The translations under genes were made by a program, and so were the position numbers. From Oscarella lobularis (taxonomy: Eukaryota; Porifera; Homoscleromorpha; Homosclerophorida; Oscarellidae): a stretch of 64,000 nucleotides of DNA. The stretch spans positions 1,234,536 through 1,298,535 of the forward strand of contig NC_089181.1 of NCBI RefSeq assembly GCF_947507565.1. Direction: 5' to 3'. Below, one piece after another: positions 53,901-64,000 of the stretch (its first letter is position 1; each line of letters starts with the position of its first letter). The notes below the pieces were generated by a model. The model did no database searches. It saw nothing but the letters and a program-made list of their open reading frames with translations, and was not told the origin of the DNA.

Positions 53901-55369
53901 ATGAGCTCTTCGAGTAACAGCGACTCACTGGATGCGTCTATGGACGCTGCGATGGGCGAGCTTGTCGCCCAACTAGACATGGACGACGTGGAGGAGGTTC
54001 TCGCAGAAGAAACGCAAGCGAAAGCCTTACCAAAGCCCAAAACTCGCCGAGAAGAAAAAGAAGAAGAGGAATACGAATGCCAGGGCCTTGATGCCTTGGA
54101 CCTATTCATTAAACGCCGGAAAGCCGGCGTGTATCTGGAAAAATTACTCGACCGTAAATAAGCAGCGCTCGTCGAAAAGCCACTAGCAGAACCACTACCG
54201 CCGCCGCCGCCAGAACCGATACTGGCATCAACGCCGGCGATAAACGGAAAACAGATGCGTGAGGAAATTCAAGATCTAGCCGAATACACCATCCATATCA
54301 TAAAGGCGCTCACCAGGGCGCATATGCGTCTTGATGAGCACCAAAAATATATGGATTCCGGCACACCACCAAAAAGGTATCACGTGTTCACTACACATAA
54401 ACCCATACCGCCCACGCGACTCGGCAATCACCCCAACGCTTGCGGATCTAAAAAAGGAGTATGATGCAAAAATTCTAGAATGATTAGTGCACCACTACGT
54501 AAAAGTCGTAGCGACACTTGAGAAAGACCAAAAAACTGCCAGGGAAAGGGAGAAAACCCTCCGGGAGAAATACCCCAACATCCAAATGTGGACAGAATAC
54601 GACCGAACGGTCCAGGAGAACGCAATCGAATCGTCAAACGAATCGACCGGCCTCTTTAATCGGAGAGCCCGTAAACAACACAACGAAGGTGTGAAAAATA
54701 ACCGACACCCCTTACCTAAACGTAAGATACCTCCACATAGGCGCCCGAAGAAACGGCGGGGACGACCACGCTCCCGAAGAACGCCACGGCCGAAACAGCA
54801 ACGGAAAAGGGCGCGGAAAGCGCTTCCGATGAGAGCCGCGAGACTCAGATTATTGCGTGCGCGTCTATTGAAAATGAAAAAGAATGAAAAATTTAATGCA
54901 GTTGTCAATCTCTCGCGAAGAGTTCTAACTACACATGAACGCTCAGTCCTACACAAAAGGTTGTCCTTTTGTCCTACACCGCTTCGCCCATCCAAAAAGC
55001 AACTACTTATAGCCACCCGAGATTTTGTCCGAAAACTCCGCCTACAATACCACTTCGCCCAACAGAACCCGTTATCCAGGAAATACCCACGGCACCCCTT
55101 CAAACCTAAGTCAACCTACACCATAACAAAAGTAAAAAGCAAAAAACTAGAGGGATTTATAACGGCTCTGCAAAGCCTAATTATCAGCCTAAAACCTACA
55201 CGCCCCCATTTTAATGTTACACCGGAAGAACGCACAGCTATCAAAAATTATCCTCATACAAAGACGTCATAATCAAAAGAGCAAACAAAGGCTCATGCAT
55301 AGTGGTTGAAAACACATTTGACTACAAAAAAGAAGCATCAGACACCTTGATGACATACAATATATAAAC
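53901..55369 (+). pseudogene. Penelope-like element, N-terminal region and start of reverse transcriptase
   Basis: The first frame (53901-54161) begins MSSSSNSDSLDASMDAAMGE and ends with a Lys/Glu-rich stretch and TAA. The same frame resumes to about 54464. The next frame (54487-55272) is strongly basic (KRRGRPRSRRTPRPKQQRKR) and then reads FNAVVNLSRRVLTTHERSVL HKRLSFCPTP, the N-terminal motif preceding the Penelope reverse transcriptase (NLS...L...E..LL..GL.F.PTP), and HFNVTPEERTAIK. After a frameshift near 55255 comes YKDVIIKRANKGSCIVVENT, the first RT block. The coding region stops at about 55370 next to a minisatellite. The catalytic and endonuclease parts are absent. Confidence 0.7.
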
Positions 55370-55413
55370 CACTCAGGGAGGACTATGGTGGCCCGGTAGG
55401 GTCATTTTATGAA

Positions 55414-55553
55414 ACAAGTGATTGGTGACAAGTGATTCGTGACAATTGATTGGTGACAAGTGATTCGTGACAAGTGATTGGTGACAAGTGATTCGTGACA
55501 AGTGATTGGTGACAAGTGATTGGTGACAAGTGATTCGTGACAAGTGATTCGTG
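55414..55553. repeat. 14-bp minisatellite ACAAGTGATTSGTG, ten copies
   Basis: Ten units of ACAAGTGATTGGTG or ACAAGTGATTCGTG with the two variants interspersed. The same repeat, same orientation, is at 62994-63289. Confidence 0.95.
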
Positions 55554-55829
55554 GTAAGGGACTTTGAAGAAGTGAAAAGCGATATGTGTTCTCCAAGATT
55601 GATGATGTTTAATTCCGAAGTGCGGCAAAATGTACACGGGAGAAGCAAAAAAGTGTTTTAGTACTTAAGCATGTGCTTATGACTTACACAAACACAAACG
55701 AACAGAACTTGTTTTTTAATTAATAGATGCACTACAAGAATTTAGGGAATATTGCACAGGGCTCGATTTAAGCGGTATCGCATCGCAATTTGCGACAGAA
55801 GATTTTAGTTTTGCGAAGCAAGAATGTAA

Positions 55830-55854
55830 TTGCGTCGCTGATTTTGCGACGCAA
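55830..55854. repeat. Subterminal hairpin, left end of hAT
   Basis: TTGCGTCGC - TGATTTT - GCGACGCAA, nine perfect base pairs. Confidence 0.9.
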
Positions 55855-56088
55855 AGTTTTCGGCTCAAGAGACGCTTAGAAGCGCAGTAGCGCACGCTAT
55901 AAGGAATGCACACGCGCCGATCTTTTCTTCCTTGCTTCTTCCACATGGCAGTCAGTGTCCTTACGGTGAAGCGTTGGGCCCTGGAAGTTGACCGATCCGG
56001 CGAATGGCTTCGGTTTGACGAGGACAAAGGTCTAATCACGAGAATATACTGCGAATGGTGCCAGACGCACAGTGAGCGCCTGAAAAGC

Positions 56089-56099
56089 TGTCGGAATTA
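56089..56099. repeat. Left 11-bp target duplication of nested element
   Basis: TGTCGGAATTA, identical to 60072-60082. Confidence 0.92.
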
Positions 56100-59000
56100 G
56101 CAGGGGGAATATCGTTGCGCATGCGCCCGTTGCTAAGGAGAAAACTCGGTCCGCATCTCAGTTTCCCTTTTACGTTTGACTGTTTTCTTTGTGTATATCA
56201 TTAAAGAAATTATAGAAGCATGTTATTGGCAAGTATCGTGGTCGGAGATGGCTGTTTTCGTGTAGGTGATTTTTTCGCGTTCTTTCTTTGTCTACCAAGC
56301 CTAATTATTATTTCAGCTTTAGGCCATGTTTCTATGGGTTTGAAAAACAAGTTTCCTCAAAAATAATTTGCCGCTTTTGAAAATGTTTTCCGAATTTTCT
56401 CTCGAACTTATGTTGCCAATATGAATAACAAGGTATTGCAGAATTAACACGATAATTATTTTTACATGTAGTCATGATCAAGACTGATCAAATGGTCCTT
56501 TTGCTTGGCTGATTGAAACTTCGGTTTGGTCGTCCTAGGTGTTAATCCGTCCAGTTGTGCTTCCAGGTGCAACATAAATTCCTCTGATGTATAGTACTCT
56601 TCCAGATCGTCGCTAGTCGCTTCCTCGTCTTCAGCAGCTTCTTCTTCTTCATCTTCAATCATGTCTTCATCGTCAGACCCTGTGGCTCTTATGCTTTCAT
56701 TAAATTTTTTGCTTAAATCTGTTATTGTCTCATACAGAAATGGTTCGCAGTAAATGCATGATTGACGCGAGAGACATTTCTCGTGGAAAGAATGCCCGCA
56801 AGTGAGGAGCACTGCAGGCGTCTCACGTAGTTCAGAGCATTTTTCTGAATCACAGATGAAGTCATTTTGAGGAACTTTCGTGCTTGAGAATCCCAGCGGA
56901 AAGGACCTCTGGTCAAGGGTGCATTCAAAGGCCTTCAATTGAAATTGCCTGCGCTTGCTCCTCTTTTTAGGAATTTCTCTTGATTCGCCGCAGTTTTCGT
57001 GAATAATTTGAATTTTTTCATCACGTAATCAGCTGCAAGTGCGGCAAGGTGAGATACGTTGCTAGAGGTGTTTTTTCTGGGTTCCTCCTTCAGGAAATGC
57101 GAAGCAAAATCAGCTTGGAACTTCTTCCCGCTCAAGACGTTAGCAAATTCGGTGATCTGTTCTGCACTGGACCATACAGGACACTGCGCTCGTAAGAGGG
57201 AATGAAATGTTTCCACCTTCTTCTCCGTGAAGACGTTGAGGTAACGTGAAAAAGTTGCTTTCCATTGAGGAAGAGCTATCTCGTAGTGCAGACAGTCGCT
57301 GATGGTTGACAGCATGGCCTTGTTGTAGTTTCGGCGCTGTTGGACAATAAACATGACCGCCAATTGAGCCATCGCCAATTTCCAGAGCTCATACTGACTC
57401 CCGCGATGAATGGCCGAGTAAAAGAAAAAGACCAGAGGAAGAATGGTATCCAAGAAGTGCTTCAGTAATAGAAATTCGTAATCTTTACACATTCCGAATG
57501 ACGATAGAACTCCTTCTCGAATGAGTTGCCAGCCTCCAAGGAGTGCAGCCACCATCGTTGACATTCTCTCGTGGCGGGTTTTTTTGGCAAACTTTTTCTT
57601 TCCCCAAAAAACGCTTTGTAAACGCCTACAGTAAGTATTTTAATAATAAATTATTTATTTAGCAGTTAACTAGTACCTTCAAATATAGGATGATACATGA
57701 TGAACAGATTTTCCATTGAGTTAAGGTAAATATGAAATGGTCCCAAAAGAGGAACGACTGACGGCAGAATCGGATGATTTGGATACTAAATTAAGGTAAT
57801 TCTAACCTTATTTGAAATAATTATCTTAGAACACCTAAGCTATTAATTTTTTTGAAAGTAAAACGTTGGATAGTCGCCAAGTGATGGAAGTAGGTACCCT
57901 TCAGTGTACCTGAAGACTTCATTTAGAAAATGCAATTAATTTAATCTCTAACCTTAATAGTGCAGGATGGCTTTTAATGATGCCATCAAAAACAGCTTTA
58001 TAATTTTTTTCGTTTTTTAGATTTTGATGGGTTTCGCTGACGAGCCTGCAGGTTTTTAGCTGATCGAGTTCCCTTTGACTAGGTGAAGCGTAGCATCTAT
58101 TTGCAAAATATTATTTATTCATTGATTTATTTCCTTCAGCATGGATCTTGCCTTAAGTGAATCAATGATTTCTGCACATTCGTGAGCATCATTTGAGAAA
58201 ATTCTGCAGGCAGCGCTTCCATCCACGTCTGATGAAGATTTTCAAAAAAAGATTTGGAGACCCATTCTTTCAAAAGCCCTATGTTTATTGATCCTTTGCA
58301 GGCATCATTCCTTGGCCAGTAGTGAACAGGATTTCCTGACTGAGGTTGAGGTAAGCTCTCGATTTCATTTGGAACGTCGATTATGCAGGTGGCCATATGG
58401 ATTGCAGTCGACGTTTCACTAGACGTTGGCCTCATTATTGTGTGGACTGAATGGAAGTCGTCGATGGTGAGCAGCATAATTCTTTTTCTGGCTTGCAGCA
58501 GTGTCGATAAATTTATTTACCAGAGGCCTGTTGTCATGAGCCAATTTTTTGCGAAATTCTCTAATCGTCTTCGGGTGCCCACAGATGCCGATGGCTCGTC
58601 CGCATTCCAAGGGCGCATCGGAGCAACCGCTAAGGGATAAATGTAACCCCACGTCGCTTACAAATGCCGTTATTTGCTAAAACGCAAATATTTTGTATAG
58701 AATGAATAAAGTTAATAGTTAAATAATTTACCTGGTCTTTTAGATAGGCAAGTCTGTACAACTCTCCCACCACCCTTTGTCGTCTCAAAAAAATTCTTTG
58801 GTCATGTTCGAGGGTGTTGGAGTATCCACTGCTAATGACTTCTTCGATCATATTAAATAGTCCAGGCGCATGCTGATCACAAAAGGTTTTCATATCTTCA
58901 GCGTCGTAGAGCTTTTTACGCTTGTAGAGGATGTGGTGATCGTGAAGAGCTTTTTGAAAAGACCGGAGCAATGAAGGAAAATCTAGTGATCATCAAATAT

Positions 59001-60071
59001 TTTGAATAGATTTATTTATTTGTTTATTTATTTGTTTACCAAGACGACGACGACGAAGTTCAGCGTTCTCGGCTTCTTTGGCTGCTAGCTGCCTTTGAGC
59101 CTCTGCTAGCTCCACTCTCATTCGTGCGAGATCAATAGCAGCCCTCGTTCGTGGAAGCGGGAAGTGCGTTGGTGCGGCCGTGGGCGTAGGCTAAATATAA
59201 TATTAATTCACTCGAGTTCACGTACGTTTACGGACCAACCTGCACTTCTGCAACGGCAACAGCGACTCGTTTTGGCGGCGCCTGGTAGCGGGGATGCTCA
59301 GTGACGCGCTCTGAGCTGTCCATGACAGATCGATGGTATCTGCATACGTACGCGGCCACGCTGTTCGATATATCGTCGAGTGGTTTGAATAGACGATCGG
59401 GACAGGGACGAAGACCGTCCGAACAGCGCTCGCGATCGAAGACGAACGCACAGCGGTAGCATTCGTCGAGCATTCGACGCGAATGGCCGAAGCAAAGGTG
59501 AACTTCGTCGGGAAATCCCCGTTCTCTGGCGTCGCGTGCTGTGTACAGGGAAACGTTACTGAAACAGGCCGATTCGGTCGCTCTTCGTGATCGAGTAAGT
59601 GATCCGGAATCGAAATAACACATGGAAGATTCACTCATGGCTTGCGAACGCAGGACAGCGAAGAACAGGGAAGTCGGAGAGAAAGAAGGCGCGAATGGCG
59701 GGCTCAGCTGGAAAGCGCGGCTAAGAAGGACGTTTTCGCGGACTTATTTCGCGGTATTTCCAAGTTTTTTGATACACAGATCTTTTCTCGTAGGTCAAGA
59801 AGTGGCAAAGTGTCCATTCCGCGCGAGATCGACATGATTAGGGTAAGTCGATAATCGGCCTTGCAGCTTCGCGAGCGATTCCTGAAAACTCGTGTCGCTC
59901 GATTTTTTTTCGTCGAGGTCAAAATGAAAGAGAAAATAACGCTCTATGAGTTAGGCTCGCTCTTAGCCTTGGCCAGAGCTTCGCCAACTTGGCCCAGCCC
60001 CTTTTAATTTAATAAAATTACACTTGTAGCAGTACATATTCTCGCGCATGCGCAACGATATTCCGCCCTGC
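56100..60071. mobile_element. Nested DNA transposon of unassigned superfamily
   Basis: 3,972 bp. The left end is GCAGGGGGAATATCG followed by TTGCGCATGCGC; the right end, reversed, is GCAGGGCGGAATATCG followed by TTGCGCATGCGC, identical apart from one inserted C (27 versus 28 bp). TGTCGGAATTA directly flanks both sides. Its only recognisable genes lie on the minus strand and form one multi-exon protein. Target duplications of 9-11 bp are known for Mutator-like elements, but the protein does not look like a Mutator transposase. Confidence 0.88.
56462..59638 (-). pseudogene. Nested-element protein: coiled coil, DDFHSVH segment, helical core, C-terminal RING-like finger
   Basis: Pieces in minus-strand order: first exon 59638-59228 with several Cys (HLCFGHSRRMLDECYRCAF); coiled coil near 59190-59040 (RMRVELAEAQRQLAAKEAEN AELRRRRL) ending at a GTAAAC donor; 58980-58735 (HDHHILYKRKKLYDAEDMKT ... 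VVGELYRLAYLKDQ); 58650-58136 with MLLTIDDFHSVHTIMRPTSS and AIHMATCIIDVPNEI; 57564-56935 with LGGWQLIREGVLSSFG, LLKHFLDTILPLVFFFYSAI and VQQRRNYNKAMLSTISD; last frame 56990-56462 with a RING-like C-x4-C...CGHSFHEKC...C-x2-C finger and a long acidic run. The DDFH..H...P....HMA and RRNYNKA blocks recall DUF6589-like transposon proteins. A shift near 56980 joins the last two frames. Presumed transposase, not proven. Confidence 0.5.
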
Positions 60072-60082
60072 TGTCGGAATTA
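60072..60082. repeat. Right 11-bp target duplication of nested element
   Basis: TGTCGGAATTA, identical to 56089-56099. GC precedes it here and the left copy is also preceded by GC, so the duplication could be up to 13 bp. Confidence 0.92.
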
Positions 60083-62121
60083 CAGTCCCGCTTTTGTCGA
60101 AGGCATATCAGGCAAATCGCTAAAGAAAGATAACGTCGCGAAGCACTCGAAGTCGCAAATGCACGAAGAAGCCAGAAGACGAGAGAAACGGCCAACAGCA
60201 TCTATTTCGAACCTCTACACGTCGACTCCAATAAGCCGTGTGATGGCAGTAGCTTCAAGTGAAGAAGAGGAGCGTGTGCAGAAACTTTTTGATGTGGCGT
60301 ACTATTTAGCAAAAGAGGAACTTCCTTTTGCCAAGTTTCCGTCTTTACTTGCTTTGGAAAAACGACAAAGAGTTGCCTTGGGTAATACATACGCAACCGA
60401 CAAAAAGTGCCGAGAATTTAAAGATGTTATCAGTCAAACGCTCAAAGACGCCGTGCTTAAAGATATGAAGGCATCACCTTATATTTCGCTGCTGATGGAT
60501 GGTTCGACAGACTGTAGTGTCAAGGGAAAAGAGCCAATTCACATGATGTTTGCTCGGCAAGATGGAACAATCGATTGTCGATTTCTGCGATTAAAAGATG
60601 TCGCGGATGCTACAGCTGAAGGAATTTTTGCTACTGTCCAAGACGTTTTTGCTGAAATGGGCATAGATGACTGGAAAACTAAGTTGATTGGATTGTGCGT
60701 TGATGGTGCTGCTGTAAACCTGGGACGTCGACGAGGTTTAGTTACCTTACTGCGACAAGAAGTTCCCTGGATAGAAGGCATTCACTGTCTAAACCATCGC
60801 CTTGAATTGGCTGCTAAAGACGCTTTTTCAGAAACATACATGACGGAAGTTACGAAAGTGCTAATGGACATGTACTATGTCTACCAAAAGAGTCCTCAGC
60901 GGCTAAGACAGTTAAGAGACTTAGGAATTATACTAGAGACTGCAGTAAAAAAGCCGGAGAAGGGCCCACGGAACGAGGTGGCTACAACACAAATGCAACG
61001 CTCTTGACAGCTTAATTGCAGGATATGCCGTTATCTGTGCTCACATAGAGTCCCTTTCTTCTGAGAGCTCGCCTGCAACAGAAAGAACTCGTTTCCAAGG
61101 CTATTTGAAAAAGTTAAAGAGCTTCAAATTTGTGCTGCATATGCTCTTCTTTCGAGCATTGTTGAAGCCCTTGGCTAAACTATCATGCAATTTACAAGGT
61201 AGTTTGATGGACTTGCCTTTAGCAATAGCTATCCTAGATACACTTCATGTTTCCGCCGAGAGGTTGCGCGAAGGAACAATTGAAACAACAGAAATTACAA
61301 AATTTCTTTCTGCTGTAGACGTTGACAACGGAAGAGCAGATTATTGTGGCGTCAAGCTGACTGGAGTTCGACGAGACGTTCTTGAGGCGTTTAATAACTC
61401 CCGAAACCTTTATATTACGGCTGTCAATAACTGCGTTGCTAATCGGATGAATGACTTAAAGAAAGATTTCTTCAAGGCCGTTCGGTTGCTTGACACGAAA
61501 TTATGGCCAACGGACAAGGATCAAATCATGGGCTACGGAGACAGCGAAATTTCATCAGCAGTTCGTCATTTCAACCTCGCACTCGAGGCAAAGAATACAT
61601 CAGTCGAAAACATTATGAGCGAGTGGACAACATTCAAAGTCTTTTGGCTTGACAACTTGCAACATGTGGAAAAGAATAAGATTTGTCCTATTGTGCTGAC
61701 CGAGTACAGTCACTCCTTTTCCAATCTTGTACACTTCATTCGCATTTTGCTGCTTCTTCCCGTGAGCAACGCTATAGTCGAGCGGGGATTTAGTGCAATG
61801 AGACGAATCAAGACCGATTGGCGTTCAAGTCTCGGAAAAGAAAGCCTCGACAACCTCATGCGAATCAGCATCGACGGACCTCCTACAGAAAACTTTGAAC
61901 CGAAGGAAGCGACACGGTGGTTTTTTACCACCGCTAGACGTTCGGGAACTCAGCCATATGGATCTCGAAAAAGGAAATATGGAGACTCGAATTCGGAGTC
62001 AGTTTCACTTTGACTTAGAAACTTAATGACTTATCTATGTCATAACATACTGTTAGTGTACGACTTATGCTTACACATCGTTTAACGTAAGTTAAACAAA
62101 TTGCGATGCATTTTAAAAGTG

Positions 62122-62151
62122 CTGCTACGCAAAGATTGTTTTGCGTAGCAG
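62122..62151. repeat. Subterminal hairpin, right end of hAT
   Basis: CTGCTACGCAAA - GATTGT - TTTGCGTAGCAG, twelve perfect base pairs. It shares a GCAAA/TTGCG theme with the left hairpin. Confidence 0.9.
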
Positions 62152-62190
62152 TTCTTGCGATGGAAAATTTTTAGACTAAATCGAGCCCTG

Positions 62191-62993
62191 TTGCATTCTT
62201 AATTAAGTACCTTATGAGACAACGTGTACAATGTTTTTTTCAGTGATGTTGAGACATTTGTTGTGGGGAAGTTTTTTCTGTCAAGATTAAAAACTGTTGC
62301 CTAAGAACAACAAAATCAAGTTTCTTTTATACGTATGTGTCAAACGCACATTTTTCAAATGCAGATATAATCCTTTTTTAACTTTGAACGGCTGTGAATT
62401 GTATTGACAAATTGTTCGCTTAAACGCAGCGCCCATTTTTCCTAGATTGTGGGATATGTTTGGGTTAGGATATTAGTATGTTTGTGTTTCTATGTCTCTC
62501 TTCTTTTACGAAGTACCCGTATCGTCAGCAACAGTCCCACTCCAGCTCATCCCAGTTTCTATTAGTTCAGTTACTTTCACATTGACGAAGGGGACCTTGA
62601 AAGAACATTCTGCGGGGTTCTAATAGTATAAAAAATCTGAATTTGAGCTACTCGTCCCCATACATTGCATCGAGCAGGAATTTACCCACTGTAAAATGTC
62701 CCTAACAGTCCATGCATGTTCTTCGTTCCTTACTTCTTTGCCTTTGGCATCTTCTACGTGCCGTTCCGCAGCCAAAAGAAAACGGATGCAGGTAACGCAA
62801 ATGGTCGTTAGAGCAAGCTTTACCTGCGCTATCAACGCATCGGCATAAAGCATCATCGTCTACTTCATCATCAAATTGGTAACACGCCATGAGTGCGTGT
62901 CTTTATCTCGTTATCCGGGTTGGGTTAAAAGTGCCCGTATTTTTGTCATATCAGTTCAATCATGGTTCAATTCACTTTGAACAAGTGAATTTG
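62191..62993. other. Stretch without a supported gene
   Basis: AT-rich. Overlapping minus frames 62856-62620 and 62890-62702 are unrecognised. Confidence 0.4.
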
Positions 62994-63289
62994 AACAAGT
63001 GACAAGTGATTGGTGACAAGTGATTGGTGACAAGTGATTGGTGACAAGTGATTGGTGACAAGTGATTGGTGACAAGTGATTGGTGACAAGTGATTGGTGA
63101 CAAGTGATTGGTGACAAGTGATTGGTGACAAGTGATTCGTGACACGTGATTCGTGACAAGTGATTCGTGACAAGTGATTCGTGACAAGTGATTCGTGACA
63201 AGTGATTCGTGACAAGTGATTCGTGACAAGTGATTGGTGACAAGTGATTCTTGACACGTGATTCGTGACAAGTGCCTAGTGACAAGTGA
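62994..63289. repeat. 14-bp minisatellite ACAAGTGATTSGTG, about 21 copies
   Basis: Same unit and orientation as 55414-55553. Here the GATTGGTG variant fills the first nine or so units and GATTCGTG the rest, with a few point variants (ACACGTG, ATTCTTG). Confidence 0.95.
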
Positions 63290-63407
63290 CATTGGTCGGC
63301 CACGCCCATCTTCTAGAATGTTCTCTTCTTAGCGCGCTAGTCTTGTTTTTCCTTCGCACTTCCTTCATCTCTCGCTCTGCTATATTCTCGTTTTTCGACC
63401 TTTTACG

Positions 63408-63581
63408 ATGTCTTCACGCCGAAAGTTGCGCCTAGACGACGAGAGCAGTTCCTACGATAACGATGTCATCCTCGCAGACGTTTCCCTTCCTCTGCAGGAC
63501 GGTAAAACACCGCAATGCCATTTCATCACTGATCATCTGCGAAACTGGAGAAGCTTAAAGGGGCACTGTAACGGTTGTTAA
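63408..63581 (+). CDS. Short hypothetical frame, possible first exon
   Basis: 57 codons from ATG 63408 to TAA 63579-63581, starting MSSRRKLRLDDESSSYDNDV, with a possible splice donor at G|GTAAAACACC (63502). Placed soon after a GC-rich segment, it could be the first exon of a host gene running out of the window. No domain recognised. Confidence 0.3.
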   Translation: MSSRRKLRLDDESSSYDNDVILADVSLPLQDGKTPQCHFITDHLRNWRSLKGHCNGC

Positions 63582-64000
63582 ACATATACTACTATTAAAG
63601 TTCTTACGTTTGCTAATCGTTTTGCGCCCGTTTTGCTGGCATTGTGTGCTTCGGCTACGAGAACGAAGCGTTTTAACTCTGTAATGACGGGCATTCTGTG
63701 ACGTAACTGGTCCACGCAGCTACCCGGATACAAAAAATGAACCGGTGTTTACGTCAAAGGCGTCACCTGCCGAGAAAGTTTGAAAGAAAAAAGTGTAGAT
63801 CGTAAGGACTGAAACCGTTCGGTAATGACTTGAATTCGCTAACTACAAGCGGAAACGAGATAAAGCCGGAAACGCGCTTTTGTTCGTCATGCATTTCATG
63901 CTGTCTTCCGTGCCTTTCCGTCCGTATGTCTGTAAACCTGTAATTGCACAACGTGGGCGAACCTTTGCACATGATAAATTAAGTGGGACAATGAGCGGAA
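63582..64000. other. End of window without a supported gene
   Basis: No recognisable coding sequence or repeat. Confidence 0.4.

Larger units (their letters stand above)
55945..62013 (+). pseudogene. hAT (ZNF862-like) transposase, split by nested element and one frameshift
   Basis: The N-terminal part (ATG 55945) has LEVDRSGEWLRFDEDKGL and IYCEWCQ, the first cysteines of the finger. It is cut at 56099 within SCRN. The frame resumes exactly at 60072 with YSPAFVEGISGKSLKKDNVA KHSKSQMHEEA, completing the finger (KH.KS..H). Then follow LFDVAYYLAKEELPFAKFPS, ISLLMDGSTDCSVKGKEP (first Asp), LIGLCVDGAAVNLGRRRG (second Asp) and GIHCLNHRLELAAKDA. A frameshift near 60962 leads to RWLQHKCNALDSLIAGYAVI and the C-terminal dimerisation region FIRILLLLPVSNAIVERGFS AMRRIKTDWRSSL, ending at TGA 62011-62013. 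Long for a relic and otherwise well preserved. Confidence 0.9.
55757..62190. mobile_element. hAT-type DNA transposon (host of a nested element)
   Basis: Inverted repeats CAGGGCTCGATTTA (55757-55770) and TAAATCGAGCCCTG (62177-62190) are hAT-like (CAGGG ends). Without the nested insert the element is about 2.45 kb. Flanking octamers ATATTGCA and TTGCATTC share TTGCA but are not a clean 8-bp duplication. Subterminal hairpins lie near both ends. Confidence 0.85.

Noticed and set aside
55402..55648. Open frames over the 14-bp minisatellite (NHLSPITCHESLV-type repeats)
   Set aside because: All three frames stay open only because the repeat lacks stops. No reason to think it is translated.
56149..60071. 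Treating 56462-59638 as a host RING-finger gene in an intron of the hAT
   Set aside because: Perfect inverted repeats and 11-bp duplications bound the segment, and the hAT frame joins without any splice signal.
62956..63309. CRISPR-like appearance of regular short repeats
   Set aside because: Units are contiguous 14-mers with no unique spacers, in an animal genome. This is a minisatellite.

Overview
The window is animal nuclear DNA, not bacterial. It holds a cadherin-repeat gene relic of at least 16 repeats, a kinesin-3 fragment, death-domain exons, a UBX-plus-HECT gene, and genes split by very short introns (about 45-60 bp) with clear splice sites. The mix of DIRS, Penelope-like, Mutator-like, pogo, hAT, ISL2EU-like and DUF6589-like elements, with such short introns, suggests an early-branching invertebrate. 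A sponge is my best guess, at low confidence; nothing here fixes the species.

Layout. 1-2.4 kb: a small Ty3/gypsy-type LTR element with perfect 5-bp target duplications, beside a decayed hAT. 3.65-7.16 kb: a two-gene transposon with convergent SWIM-YqaJ-PHD and THAP-DDE genes between inverted repeats. 7.8-11.1 kb: fragments (kinesin-3, hAT C-terminus, Thr/Ser-rich stretch, DUF6589-like piece). 11.3-16.4 kb: intronless, broken cadherin array. 16.5-19.1 kb: decayed MULE/SWIM/PHD gene and a Penelope reverse transcriptase piece. 19.1-26.8 kb: three head-to-tail copies of a unit ending in a death-domain exon, two of them separated by a pogo element. 28.3-31.4 kb: hAT fragment and UBX-HECT gene. 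32-34.7 kb: DIRS-like retroelement running into a 200-base assembly gap. 34.9-37.5 kb: two integrase-type transposase remnants. 39.2-41.0 kb: a complete pogo element with an open 480-codon transposase. 43.2-45.4 kb: a seven-exon Mutator-like gene with one in-frame stop. 46.5-48.9 kb: a HIRAN exon and a Tc1/IS630-like transposase. 49.2-51.5 kb: RPA-like and Pif1-like pieces, probably a Helitron. 53.8-55.4 kb: Penelope-like element with a hammerhead-ribozyme-like motif just before its coding region. 55.76-62.19 kb: a hAT element whose transposase reading frame is split by a 3,972-bp nested element with 11-bp target duplications and a protein I cannot place in a named superfamily. Arrays of one 14-bp minisatellite lie on both sides of this block.

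Almost every recognisable gene carries one or a few single-base frameshifts or stops. Most are transposon genes, where decay is expected, but sequencing or assembly indels could contribute. The intact pogo frame and the clean splice sites of the Mutator-like gene argue that the base calls are mostly sound. The genes do not form a pathway. What ties the region together is repeated insertion, several times into other elements, so their relative order can be read from the sequence.
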